Assembly (NCBI RefSeq): GCF_009363535.1
Contig: NZ_CP045369.1
Location: 4,103,001 to 4,167,000, forward strand
Length of the DNA stretch: 64,000 nt
DNA from: Microbulbifer sp. THAF38
GTDB taxonomy: Bacteria; Pseudomonadota; Gammaproteobacteria; Pseudomonadales; Cellvibrionaceae
Reading direction: 5' to 3'
Part shown: one piece after another, positions 33,661-42,215 of the stretch
Layout: each line of letters begins with the position of its first letter
Numbering within the stretch: position 1 is the stretch's first letter
Program-made: the position numbers and the translations under genes
Notes under the pieces: generated by a model
Database searches by the model: none
The model's input: the letters and a program-made list of their open reading frames with translations, nothing else
Told to the model about the DNA's origin: nothing

Positions 33661-35135
33661 GAGGAGATACCTCCATAAAGGCTATCAATAGAATTTTGGA
33701 ACTGCGCGGCGATGCGATCGCGGCGCGGGCGGCCGTTGGCAGTGAGCAGGCCATCGGCAAACGTTAATGGCGCCGGCAGCGCGGTCCAGGTGCGCACCTG
33801 GGCGTAATCCGGCAATTTGCGATTCACTGCCTGCAACCAACTGTCGAGTTGCTCGCGGCTGCTGCCGGGGCGTGCAAAAATTAGGGCAGCACAGTGGGGG
33901 CGAGCATCGCCGACCACCACGCACTGTTGCACTATCGGCTCCAGCAGTACTTCGCTCTCAATCCACTCCGGCGAGATATTGCGCCCAAAAGCGCTGATCA
34001 GGATGTTCTTGCGGCGCCCGGTGATGTGCAGAAACCCTTCTGCGTCTAATTCACCCAGATCACCGGTGGCGAGCCACTGCGTTTCGCCATCCTCGTCACT
34101 ATCCAGGTATCCCAGGTAGCGGGGACCGCGCACCATCACCTCGCCATTACGAATGGCGATATCACAGTGAGATAAGGGCAGACCCACGCTGCCTGGAAGG
34201 TCAGCGCCTGGCACATTCAGGGCTACCACCGAGCCACATTCGGACAATCCGTAACCTTCATAAACCGGCAAGCCAATACTGCGCGCCTGCAACAACAGCC
34301 GGGCCGAGACCTTACCGCCGCCCACGGCGACAAAGCGCACTGAGCTCGGCGGCTGCCAGCCGTTGCGCTCACTGTGTTCCAGCAGCGCCTTCAACATCTG
34401 CGGCAGCAGGATCACGCTGTGGGGACGATACTCATCGATACAGCTCGCCAGCTGGGCTACATCCAGACCCGAACTGCCACTGAGGCCCAGGCGCGCCGTA
34501 GTCGGCACCACCACCTCACCACCACGCAACCAACTACTGTAAGCCCCGGCCACATTCTCCAGCAGAGTGGCCAGAGGCAGCAGGCACAGGTGCACACGGT
34601 TGCCCTGAGGCTGTAGTTGCTGCGCCAATACACTGGCGGTGGTGAACTGGGTTCGGGCTGACAGGCAAACACCGCGCGGCGTGCCGGTAGAGCCAGAGGT
34701 AAAAGTGATTTTGGCGGTGTGTTCCGGCAGCGCCGTTGTCGCTTCCGCATGGATATCGATCAGGGCCATACCGGCCAACTCAGCCCTAGCCTGGCCCACC
34801 ATATCGAGCGCAGTAAAACGTTCACAGCTATCGCTCAACAGGGCCTGCATACCACTCACGCGCAGGGTATGTGCCAGCTGCTGCTGGGAAAAGAAAACCG
34901 GCAGCGGTACCAATGTGATCTGCGCTATCTGGCAGGCCAGATCCACTAACAACCAATTGGGACCATTGTCGGCATAGAGGCCCAGCACACGGATCTCGCG
35001 CGCCTGCAGGTCCGCGGCGATTTCCTCGGCGGCCGCCAGCAGTTGCCCGTAGCTATATGTGCGCTGCTCGCCCCGCAGCGCCAGCTGTTCGGGGTGATTT
35101 GCAGCCTGCTGGCGAATTTGCTCTATCAATTGCAT
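33657..35135 (-). CDS. AMP-dependent acyl-CoA synthetase/ligase (AMP-binding)
   Basis: A 492-residue adenylate-forming enzyme. Phosphate loop FTSGSTGTPRG is at residues 145-155, the adenine motif YGLSECG near 297-303, and the hinge with ATGDLGELDAEGFLHITGR near 366-384. The C-terminal catalytic Lys region is present (NGRPRRDRI). It would activate a fatty acid or aryl acid as AMP-ester or CoA thioester. The start overlaps the hemolysin-family stop by 10 bases and the stop overlaps the oxidase start by 4 bases, so all four genes are translationally coupled. The substrate is unknown. Confidence 0.92.
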   Translation of the reverse strand: MQLIEQIRQQAANHPEQLALRGEQRTYSYGQLLAAAEEIAADLQAREIRVLGLYADNGPNWLLVDLACQIAQITLVPLPVFFSQQQLAHTLRVSGMQALLSDSCERFTALDMVGQARAELAGMALIDIHAEATTALPEHTAKITFTSGSTGTPRGVCLSARTQFTTASVLAQQLQPQGNRVHLCLLPLATLLENVAGAYSSWLRGGEVVVPTTARLGLSGSSGLDVAQLASCIDEYRPHSVILLPQMLKALLEHSERNGWQPPSSVRFVAVGGGKVSARLLLQARSIGLPVYEGYGLSECGSVVALNVPGADLPGSVGLPLSHCDIAIRNGEVMVRGPRYLGYLDSDEDGETQWLATGDLGELDAEGFLHITGRRKNILISAFGRNISPEWIESEVLLEPIVQQCVVVGDARPHCAALIFARPGSSREQLDSWLQAVNRKLPDYAQVRTWTALPAPLTFADGLLTANGRPRRDRIAAQFQNSIDSLYGGISS

Positions 35136-35848
35136 AGATTGGCTCCTCCCGCCGAGGTTTTGAGGACAGGCGACATAGCCTGGGCCGTGGCACGACAGGC
35201 CAGCAGAGTCTCGCGGGTGCGGGGATTTGCCAGCAGGGCGCGATGCTCAGCGACCATATCGATGGCGGTCACCGCCGGAGCCGACTCGTAATAGCGACCC
35301 CACTCGTTCAGGTTATCCCCCAAACGCCGGCCGTCGGCTTCACATAAAACCGTCTGCCGACCCACCAGTTTCTGCAACAGGCCGCGCACTTCCGCAGTTG
35401 CGGTATAAATGGCCCAATGCACACCGGCGGCGGCAAATAATTCAAATAACATCAGGAACAGCATCTGGCTGCCACCGCGGCTGGTGGAGATCAAATTGCC
35501 GATCTCGACAATCTCCGTGCGTCTTACCGCACTCCCACTGAAGGCGGCGATCTCCTGTTCCACCGGCTGATCGAGGTACTGCTCCAGGAACAGCGGTCCA
35601 CTATCGGCGCGGCGCAGCCCGAGGGCACTGCTGAACGCGCTCTCCTGCCAGGCGGATAGCAATAGCGGGGCAAACTGGTTCACCTGCGCACCATAGGTAT
35701 CGGCAAACTTCTGCGCGATAAATCCCTGCACCCGGCTGTGACCTGCCTGCCCTATACGGGTCAGATCGAAATCCAGTTTGCGCCGCCACAGCCTGCGCTT
35801 GGGCAACGCACTCTGGTCCAGGTATTGATAATGTCTTTGTAGCGCCAT
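35126..35848 (-). CDS. Thermostable hemolysin (delta-VPH) family protein
   Basis: A 240-residue protein matching the thermostable-hemolysin family named after Vibrio parahaemolyticus delta-VPH. Typical blocks are FIAQKFADTYGAQVNQFAPLL (in part, residues about 43-62), LFLEQYLDQPVE (85-96), VEIGNLIS (about 111-118) and GGSQMLFLMLFELF. There is no signal peptide or membrane-spanning region, which argues against a pore-forming toxin. The sequence pattern resembles GNAT/LuxI-type acyltransferases, which would suit a pathway with an acyl ligase (inference). ATG start. First gene of the four-gene operon with the PmrA/BqsR-like box upstream. Confidence 0.85.
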   Translation of the reverse strand: MALQRHYQYLDQSALPKRRLWRRKLDFDLTRIGQAGHSRVQGFIAQKFADTYGAQVNQFAPLLLSAWQESAFSSALGLRRADSGPLFLEQYLDQPVEQEIAAFSGSAVRRTEIVEIGNLISTSRGGSQMLFLMLFELFAAAGVHWAIYTATAEVRGLLQKLVGRQTVLCEADGRRLGDNLNEWGRYYESAPAVTAIDMVAEHRALLANPRTRETLLACRATAQAMSPVLKTSAGGANLCN

Positions 35849-35895
35849 TGAAAACCCTCTTTGGGAGTGTCACGGCGAGAGTCTACGGAGGCAAA

Positions 35896-35912
35896 ATTAA
35901 GGCAAACTTAAG
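35896..35912 (-). promoter_or_regulatory. PmrA/BqsR-type response-regulator box
   Basis: On the minus strand CTTAAG-TTTGC-CTTAAT fits the PmrA consensus YTTAAK-N5-YTTAAK exactly; on the plus strand TTAAG-GCAAAC-TTAAG fits the BqsR/CarR consensus TTAAG-N6-TTAAG. It lies 48-64 bases upstream of the hemolysin-family start, a usual activator position. The cognate regulator is probably the OmpR-family gene 4 kb downstream on the same strand. Confidence 0.65.
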
Positions 35913-36165
35913 AAACACTGAAAAAACCCCGCCGAGGGTTTCCCTCCCCACCTGGCACTAATCGCACCGGCGGCCGGTCTTGATCTGGCTCAATACAGTC
36001 CTTCCCCATTACTTCATCATGCGCCGGCATTAGGGGCTGACTGGCGCGTTATTCAACGTATTAAGACGACTAATTCTCCGCGCCTGAGGCCCCCCGTGAT
36101 AACGTAGACCCAGGAGTCAACTGCACAAGGCAGGGACCGGAAACACCCATTGATCTGGAGGAAAG

Positions 36166-37008
36166 ATGGAGCAGCAGAGCACCGTATTCGTGGTCGTGGA
36201 CCCCAACGATGACAAGCATGTGGCCCTGGAGCGGGCAATGAGCACTTCCCGCGGTCGCAACCCGCAGCCGCGCTTGGCGGTGTTTGTCGCGGTGGACGGC
36301 GAGGCAGTGGATACCCGCGCGGTGAACGACCACCTATTCCGCGATGAATCCTGGTTCCGCGAGCAAATCCGTGAACCCATCTCCGAGGCAGGGCTCACCT
36401 GCGAGATCACCGTGTGCTGGTCCAGCGACTGGCAGGCGGCCATTGTGCAGGAGGCCAAGCGCTGCGATGCGGAAATGATCTACCTGCCGGTACACAAGAA
36501 ATCCAGCCGCCGTTTTACCTTCGCCGAATCCAAGTGGCGGGTGTTGAAAACCGCACGCTGCCCGGTGGTGCTGATTCGCCCCGGTGCCAAAGCCGCGCGC
36601 AAAGTGGTGCTGGCCACCGTCAACTACCAGGCCAAAACCCTGGAGCAGCGCCAGCTGAACCGCCAGATCAGCGAGCGCGCCACCTATATTGCCGGCCATT
36701 ACGGCGCCGAGCTGCACCTGGTGAACGCCTACCTGGACTCCATGCGCTATCCCGATCGCGGCGCCCTGGCCAAGCTGGCCGATAAAACCGGCGTGCCCAC
36801 GCACCGCATTCATGTAAAGCAGGGCTATACCAGCGATGTGGTGGAAGCGGTGGCCAAGGAAATTGATGCGGATTTGGTGGTAATGGGCACCCTCAACCAG
36901 TTCGGCGAAACCGGCTCGCTGCTGCGCGGCAATACCGCCGAGCGGGTGATCGGCCAGTTGGACGTGGATGTGATGGTGTGCAACCAGTTCACCAACACCG
37001 ATGTGTAA
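36166..37008 (+). CDS. Tandem universal stress protein (UspE-like)
   Basis: A 280-residue cytoplasmic protein with two Usp domains (about 5-140 and 145-278). The second keeps the ATP-binding signature as VMGTLNQFGETGSLLRGNTAERV, with the G-x2-G...G-(S/T) pattern degenerate; the first ends in ARCPVVLIRPG. Two-domain Usp proteins of this size are the UspE type, linked to stress survival and motility. ATG start with GGAGGAAAG upstream. Monocistronic, ending in a strong shared terminator. Confidence 0.92.
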   Translation: MEQQSTVFVVVDPNDDKHVALERAMSTSRGRNPQPRLAVFVAVDGEAVDTRAVNDHLFRDESWFREQIREPISEAGLTCEITVCWSSDWQAAIVQEAKRCDAEMIYLPVHKKSSRRFTFAESKWRVLKTARCPVVLIRPGAKAARKVVLATVNYQAKTLEQRQLNRQISERATYIAGHYGAELHLVNAYLDSMRYPDRGALAKLADKTGVPTHRIHVKQGYTSDVVEAVAKEIDADLVVMGTLNQFGETGSLLRGNTAERVIGQLDVDVMVCNQFTNTDV

Positions 37009-37029
37009 ATTCCGCTAGAAAGCTCTACG

Positions 37030-37061
37030 AAAAAGCCCGGCAATAATTTGCCGGGCTTTTT
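37030..37061. terminator. Bidirectional Rho-independent terminator
   Basis: Perfect 14-bp stem AAAAAGCCCGGCAA / TTGCCGGGCTTTTT with loop TAAT, between the convergent Usp and alpha-amylase genes. Confidence 0.93.
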
Positions 37062-37088
37062 CTTTCTCGGGCCGGTTAAAAACCAGGG

Positions 37089-38735
37089 CTACTTTGCGTT
37101 AGCTGAAAGCAGCAACAGATCCCCACCGGTATTAAAAGTCACACTGCCACTCTCAACTTTTGCACGCTCACCGGAATAGTAATCCGTTAACACCGTGCCA
37201 TCGGCAAACACGCCTTTTACAGAAATACGCTTCTCCCCAAGGGGCAGCTCCATTGCCACTACCACCGGCTGCTCCCCGGCTAAAGTGCGAGCAAAAGTGT
37301 AGGGTTTATCGGCGAGTTTTTTGTGCACACCGGCACCCACGGCGGGGTATGCTTGGCGGAACTGGCCGAGCTTCTGCCAGTGGGCAAGCAATGCGCGGGT
37401 TTCAGCTTTTTTCAAGTCGTCCCAATTCATGGGGCTGCGCATGGCCGCATCGCCAAAGGCACGGGCATCGGTCATGGGGCGCGCCAGCTCATCGCCGTAA
37501 TAGATCTGCACCGCCCCCGGTGCCAGCATCAGTTTACTGGCGGCACTGCGGGTCTGTTGGCGCTCGCGGTCGAAGGAGTGGTGGTCGTCGTGGGACCCCA
37601 GGTAGTTGAGTACTCCCAGCCCCTTTAACGCGCCGTGATTCAGTGCGGTGGAATAACTGGAGAAAATTTTCTCTGCGGGCTCACCGGCCACCTGGGCAAA
37701 ATCGAAGTTGATCAAGCTGTCGAAACCATACTGGTAAAAATCCACTTGCTGATCACTGTAATCGTAAATACGGCCGACAGTGGGGCCATAGTTATTCACA
37801 CCAAAGTGATAAACTTCACCCAGCATAAAGAAATCGCGATCGTCGAGTTTCTGCTGTGGATGTTTTTCTTTCCACTCGGCCAGAGCCAGGTCCGCCTCTT
37901 TTTTCAGGATTGCCCAGGATTCTGGCTCGACATGTTTTACCGTGTCCACACGAAAGCCATCCACGCCGTACTCCCGCACCCAATCGGTCAGCCACTTGAT
38001 CAAGTAATACTTGGGCGCGCGCGGATAGCCGGTGCGTGCGAAAAATGCATCCAGCTCGCTCAGTTCCTGTTGCAAGCGGCCCTCTCGCTGCCACTTATCC
38101 ACAAGCTGCGGCGGCAGCGCCACGGGCTTATCGCTCTCGGTGAGGATGTCGGTGAGATTAGCGTGGATCGCGCACTCCACATTACCGGCGTAATCAGACC
38201 AATCGCACTGCGCGCCTTTGCGCAACCAGCTGGCGGGCCACTCCGGGTCCTTTGCGGTTATCGGGCCGGTGTGATTGAGAATCACATCGAGTAACACACG
38301 AATACCGCGCTTGTGCGCGGCCTCTATCAGCTCCGCTAACTCGGCCTCAGTGCCAAAGTTGGCATCCACTGCGGTCCAGTCTTTGGGCCAGTAGCCGTGG
38401 AAGGCATAGGTGCGCTTGTCAGCGTCATTGTGACCGTGGATATTCTCGATCACCGGGGACATCCAGATGGCATCTACCCCCAGATCGTTGAAATAACCCG
38501 CCTCAATCTTCTCGATCACACCACGCAGATCGCCGCCGGCGAATCCACGCAGGTGTGCCGCGTCATCCTTGCGGCCATAGGGAAAGTCATTGCTTATGTC
38601 GCCGTTATTGAACCGGTCCGGCAACATGAAATAGATAGTGGCATTGCGCCAAAAAGGGTCGACCACTTCAGCGGCTGCAGCAATCTGCACAACCCCCAGA
38701 AACAGGCCCATCAGTAGGCTGGTGAATTTAACCAT
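37089..38735 (-). CDS. Periplasmic alpha-amylase (GH13)
   Basis: A 548-residue GH13 enzyme with a signal peptide (MVKFTSLLMGLFLGVVQIAAA, cleavage near residue 22). It begins WRNATIYFMLPDRFNNGD, the first barrel strand. Nucleophile Asp is in DGFRVDTVKH (about residue 267), acid Glu in FMLGEVYHFG (about 308), and the Asp pair in LGSHDDHHSF (about 391). It lacks the C-terminal starch-binding modules of the other amylase, so it probably trims maltodextrins in the periplasm. Similarity in layout to MalS/GH13_19 enzymes is suggestive. A starch-regulon dyad lies about 90-110 bases upstream of the ATG. Confidence 0.92.
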   Translation of the reverse strand: MVKFTSLLMGLFLGVVQIAAAAEVVDPFWRNATIYFMLPDRFNNGDISNDFPYGRKDDAAHLRGFAGGDLRGVIEKIEAGYFNDLGVDAIWMSPVIENIHGHNDADKRTYAFHGYWPKDWTAVDANFGTEAELAELIEAAHKRGIRVLLDVILNHTGPITAKDPEWPASWLRKGAQCDWSDYAGNVECAIHANLTDILTESDKPVALPPQLVDKWQREGRLQQELSELDAFFARTGYPRAPKYYLIKWLTDWVREYGVDGFRVDTVKHVEPESWAILKKEADLALAEWKEKHPQQKLDDRDFFMLGEVYHFGVNNYGPTVGRIYDYSDQQVDFYQYGFDSLINFDFAQVAGEPAEKIFSSYSTALNHGALKGLGVLNYLGSHDDHHSFDRERQQTRSAASKLMLAPGAVQIYYGDELARPMTDARAFGDAAMRSPMNWDDLKKAETRALLAHWQKLGQFRQAYPAVGAGVHKKLADKPYTFARTLAGEQPVVVAMELPLGEKRISVKGVFADGTVLTDYYSGERAKVESGSVTFNTGGDLLLLSANAK

Positions 38736-38823
38736 TGTTCCCTCTCTTATTCTTCGCGCTCAACCGCTCTTATGCGACGCGCACATTTTCACTGGTCCAC
38801 TCTAATCCGCAATGGAATTCATA

Positions 38824-38846
38824 CATCCTCCCAAGCGGGGGCGTAA
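38824..38846. promoter_or_regulatory. Starch-regulon dyad, site D
   Basis: CATCCTCCC-AAGC-GGGGGCGTAA. The left arm equals the CATCCTCCC of sites A and B, and the right arm equals the GGGGGCGTA of site C. It lies 89-111 bases upstream of the periplasmic alpha-amylase start. Confidence 0.65.
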
Positions 38847-39031
38847 TCGGTAGGAAAGAGGGAGCCGAACAGAATCTGTAACAATCTACGCAACAGGCAG
38901 AGAGTGAATCAAATCCCCTTTGCGATGGGCTCCTGTGGAGAGTAAGGTAAAACCCAGGCATCACGGAGAAACCGAAGCGCTTTGCCGTGGTCAAAGGGTC
39001 ACATTCTGATAGCAGCAAAAGGAGGCAGGGA

Positions 39032-39886
39032 ATGTCGGAACAACAGTCTAGGCATGGGTGGATCATCGGAATTATTGTGGTGATCGTCGTCGCCGCGGCA
39101 GCCTATTGGCTGTGGACTGGCGAAGAAAAAAAGAAAGAGGTTCCCCCTACCAAAATCATTGAGGAGCCCCAAAGCACCCCTGAACCAGAAACACTGGAAC
39201 AGCCTCAGGAACAAGCCGCCACCCCGGAGCCCCAGGAACCCGCACCGGTGGAAGAACCCAGCAGAGAACCCCCACCGCCTCTCAACGAAAGCGATAAGGC
39301 CGCTTATGACGATCTGATGAGCCTGGCCCCAGACAACGCCCTGTCGCGCTGGCTGGTGAACGATGAGGTGGTGCGCAAGTGGGTGGCCGCGGTCAACTCT
39401 GGCTCACGGGGAGACCTGATCCACAAGCACCGCCCACTGAAAACCATTCGCGGCCCCATTATTGTTACCGGTTCCTCAATGGAGGGCTATGAATTATCAC
39501 CGGACAATTATCGCCGCTACGATCAGCCGGTGCGCCTGTTCGCCTTGATGGATACCGACACCGCGGTTGGCCTCTACCAATATTGGTATCCGCGCCTGGC
39601 GCAAGCCTATGGTGAACTGGGTATCCGCAATAAAACTTTCCACCAGGTGGTGATCGAGGCAATTGATAAGGTACTCGCGGCCCCTGAGGTCGAGGGCCCG
39701 ATCAAGCTGGTACGCCCGTCGGTCTACTATAAGTTTGCCGATCCCAAGCTTGAAAAACTGCCTGGTGTACAAAAGCTGATGATTCGCATGGGCCCGGATA
39801 ACGCCGCACGCGTGAAGGAAAAGCTCAAGGAGCTGAAGCAAAAGCTGGAGGCTATGCCGGTTCAGCAGCCGGAACAGGCCCAGTAA
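39032..39886 (+). CDS. DUF3014 domain protein, membrane-anchored
   Basis: A 284-residue protein with a single N-terminal transmembrane anchor (residues about 9-27), a charged Pro/Glu-rich linker (residues 35-85), then a soluble domain matching DUF3014: SLAPDNALSRWLVNDEVVRKWVAAV (in part) and the GSSMEGYELSPDNYRRYDQ block. Function is unknown; the topology suggests a periplasmic domain tethered to the inner membrane. I chose the ATG at 39032, which has an excellent AAAGGAGG Shine-Dalgarno; the frame is open 15 codons upstream. Confidence 0.88.
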   Translation: MSEQQSRHGWIIGIIVVIVVAAAAYWLWTGEEKKKEVPPTKIIEEPQSTPEPETLEQPQEQAATPEPQEPAPVEEPSREPPPPLNESDKAAYDDLMSLAPDNALSRWLVNDEVVRKWVAAVNSGSRGDLIHKHRPLKTIRGPIIVTGSSMEGYELSPDNYRRYDQPVRLFALMDTDTAVGLYQYWYPRLAQAYGELGIRNKTFHQVVIEAIDKVLAAPEVEGPIKLVRPSVYYKFADPKLEKLPGVQKLMIRMGPDNAARVKEKLKELKQKLEAMPVQQPEQAQ

Positions 39887-40214
39887 TCGCTTGAGTATCA
39901 TCGAGCCCTCCCGTAGGAGGGCTCGATGTAACACGTCCGTTCTTCCCCATTCACATCCCCCCAGATCCGCCACCGGCTCAATATATTCTGCTTAGGGGTT
40001 GGGGTATATTACCGGCACACTTGGCGGTTAACGAAGTACTGCCGCCCGGCTCTGTAGCAGGATCTACAGGCGACTATCGAGAGGCTCAGGAGGAGCTAGC
40101 GGTTTGCCGGAACCGACCGGTAATTGCCTTCGCTTCCTCTTAGCTCCTTTAGCTCCCTCCGTACCTTGAATGAGTGCCTGTTAACGCCCGCTGTCAAAAC
40201 TATTGAGGCTCACC
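39887..40214. other. Intergenic region, about 330 bases
   Basis: After the hairpin at 39899 it holds GC-rich sequence with AGGAGCTAG (40090-40100) and TAGCTCC (40140-40147) inverted partners, but no gene or named RNA. Confidence 0.4.
39899..39928. terminator. Strong hairpin after DUF3014 gene
   Basis: Perfect 13-bp stem CATCGAGCCCTCC / GGAGGGCTCGATG with a CGTA tetraloop, 13 bases after the stop codon. No T tract follows, so it may stabilise the mRNA end rather than terminate. Confidence 0.5.
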
Positions 40215-42212
40215 TTGAAATATCGTTTCCTCGGCCAATTGTTGGCTGCCACTCTTTTCCTTGTCACCTCATTTGCACAAGCTGCCCCGGAGCTGTTATT
40301 CAGTGCCACGCCAGAATGGGTGGAAATTTTACAGCCGGTGGAATCAAAGCGCCCGGCGCAAGGCAGCGTGCGTGTGCACCTCTCCAATTCCCAGATCCGC
40401 CACAGGGGAAAAGAGCAGCAGTATTACTTCCAGGTAATGGTTGAGCCCCTGAATCAGCAAGGTGTCAGTGAAATTGCCGAGCTGAGTTTCAGCTTCTTCC
40501 CAGCTTTCCAAAAGCTGTGGGTGCACGATATCAGTGTACAGCGTAACGGTGAGCGACTGGATCGCCTACAAAAGGATGGCTTCAAGCTTTTCCAATCTGA
40601 GCAGGAGCTCGCGAATAAACTCTACTCCGAACAATGGAATGCACTGTATATACTGGAAGATATTCGCCCCGGCGATATTATCAGCTACGCCTATACCATT
40701 GAGGGCAGCAACCCGATTTTTGCCCGCAGCGACTTTGGCCGTTTGTACCTCTCCTGGCCCCAGGCGGTAGATCGCCGCTTTGTGAAAATTAGCAGCGACA
40801 AGAAACTTAATTACCGATTTAACCATCGTGAATATCCTGTCCACAAAACCCAGCAACAAAATAATTACGCTTACACCCTGGACTTGCGCGATGTTGCGGG
40901 AGTGCCAATGGAAAGCGAATATCCATATTGGCACGACCCGCTTAATTACATCCAATACTCCAGCTACGACAACTGGGGGCAGGTGAACGACTGGGCCCTG
41001 GGGCTCTACCAAGTCGACCGCTCATTGCCAGAGGCATTAAAAAGAAAACTGGATAACTGGCGGACACAGCTGGGGCTTGAGGCTGCGGTCAGCAAGGCTA
41101 TTGAATATGTGCAGGAGGATATTCGCTACTTTGGCATTGAGTTGGGTATTAATTCCCACCAACCCAGAACACCCCAGGAAACCTTGGAAAAACGCTATGG
41201 GGACTGCAAAGACAAAGCGCTTTTACTAACTAGTATGCTGGCACACATGGGAGTGCAATCCTACCCCGCCTTGGTCTCCTCTTCCCGTGGGCGGGATATC
41301 GGCGAGGATATTCCCTCCCCCGAGACTTTTAACCATGTGATCAACCTGATCGAACTAAATAATCGGGAATACTGGGTGGATGCCACGGCTTCAGGTCAGG
41401 GTATCGATATAGAGAATAAGGGCTTTTTCGATTATGAATTGGCACTTCCCATTGCCAAGCAGACCCGTGCCCTGAAAACCGTAGAACCTAGCTCAGAACA
41501 GGTCGCCAGCTACAGCGCCCGTATCGAAGAACAGTATGATATCAATGCGGCGGAAAACCGTGCGAAACTCCAAGTACGCTCTCATTTCTCCCACCTGAAA
41601 GCCGAGCAGGTGCGCCAATTCTTCCTTACTGCAGATTCTGAGCAAATCAAAAGTAGCTATACCAATTTTATCGCCGGTTATTATCCGAGCGTAAGCACCA
41701 ATCCAGAGATCACCTATAAGGATAGCCTGCAGGAAAACCAGCTGGAGGTATCCGAGCATTACCAAATCGGCGACTTTGCCCAGCTGAGTTCCGCGCGCAA
41801 GATATTTTCCTTGTATGGCTCCGCTTTGGTACCCTATTTATCCAAGCCTCAACGCCCTATTCGCCAAAGCCCCCTGGCGCTGACACACCCAGTCGATGTC
41901 CAACAGAGTGCGACTGTGAATATTCGCGGGGAGCTTCTCTGGCAGGAGGAGCTGGGTACCACCACTATCGACAACCCCTGGTTCACCTTTACTCGCAATG
42001 CCAAACTGGATAACGGCGCACTTCTGGTGGACTACACCTTCAAATCCAAAACCGATCATGTGGAACCCCAAGATGTGCCCAACTATTTGGCACAGTTCAA
42101 TCAGCTCGACAAAGCACTGCAGTATAAGTTTTGGGCTAAAGGGGAGGCTTCCTCCGAGCGCAATAGAAGCCAGGAAATGAAAAACCTGATTAAATCCCTA
42201 ATCAGGAAGTAA
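40215..42212 (+). CDS. DUF3857 / transglutaminase-like exported protein
   Basis: A 665-residue exported protein with a signal peptide (cleavage near AQAAPE, about residue 24). The N-terminal half is a DUF3857 beta domain; the middle has a transglutaminase-like core with Cys in RYGDCKDKALLL (about residue 331), His in FNHVINLIEL (about 378) and Asp in YWVDATASGQ (about 393), completing the papain-like triad. A C-terminal DUF2569-type beta part follows. Such proteins are widespread in Bacteroidetes and marine gammaproteobacteria, with unproven substrates. I chose the TTG at 40215, which has GAGG six bases upstream, rather than the TTG at 40203. The SEL1 lipoprotein gene begins 3 bases after its stop. 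Confidence 0.85.
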   Translation: MKYRFLGQLLAATLFLVTSFAQAAPELLFSATPEWVEILQPVESKRPAQGSVRVHLSNSQIRHRGKEQQYYFQVMVEPLNQQGVSEIAELSFSFFPAFQKLWVHDISVQRNGERLDRLQKDGFKLFQSEQELANKLYSEQWNALYILEDIRPGDIISYAYTIEGSNPIFARSDFGRLYLSWPQAVDRRFVKISSDKKLNYRFNHREYPVHKTQQQNNYAYTLDLRDVAGVPMESEYPYWHDPLNYIQYSSYDNWGQVNDWALGLYQVDRSLPEALKRKLDNWRTQLGLEAAVSKAIEYVQEDIRYFGIELGINSHQPRTPQETLEKRYGDCKDKALLLTSMLAHMGVQSYPALVSSSRGRDIGEDIPSPETFNHVINLIELNNREYWVDATASGQGIDIENKGFFDYELALPIAKQTRALKTVEPSSEQVASYSARIEEQYDINAAENRAKLQVRSHFSHLKAEQVRQFFLTADSEQIKSSYTNFIAGYYPSVSTNPEITYKDSLQENQLEVSEHYQIGDFAQLSSARKIFSLYGSALVPYLSKPQRPIRQSPLALTHPVDVQQSATVNIRGELLWQEELGTTTIDNPWFTFTRNAKLDNGALLVDYTFKSKTDHVEPQDVPNYLAQFNQLDKALQYKFWAKGEASSERNRSQEMKNLIKSLIRK

Positions 42213-42215
42213 GCC

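Noticed and set aside
32572..33678. Plus-strand ORF of 368 codons
   Set aside because: Antisense to the SDR and diiron oxidase genes, in high-GC DNA that opens the opposite frame. The motif-bearing genes are on the minus strand.
35126..35848. Interpreting the thermostable-hemolysin family gene as a pore-forming toxin
   Set aside because: There is no signal peptide, no membrane-active stretch, and the gene is translationally coupled to metabolic genes.
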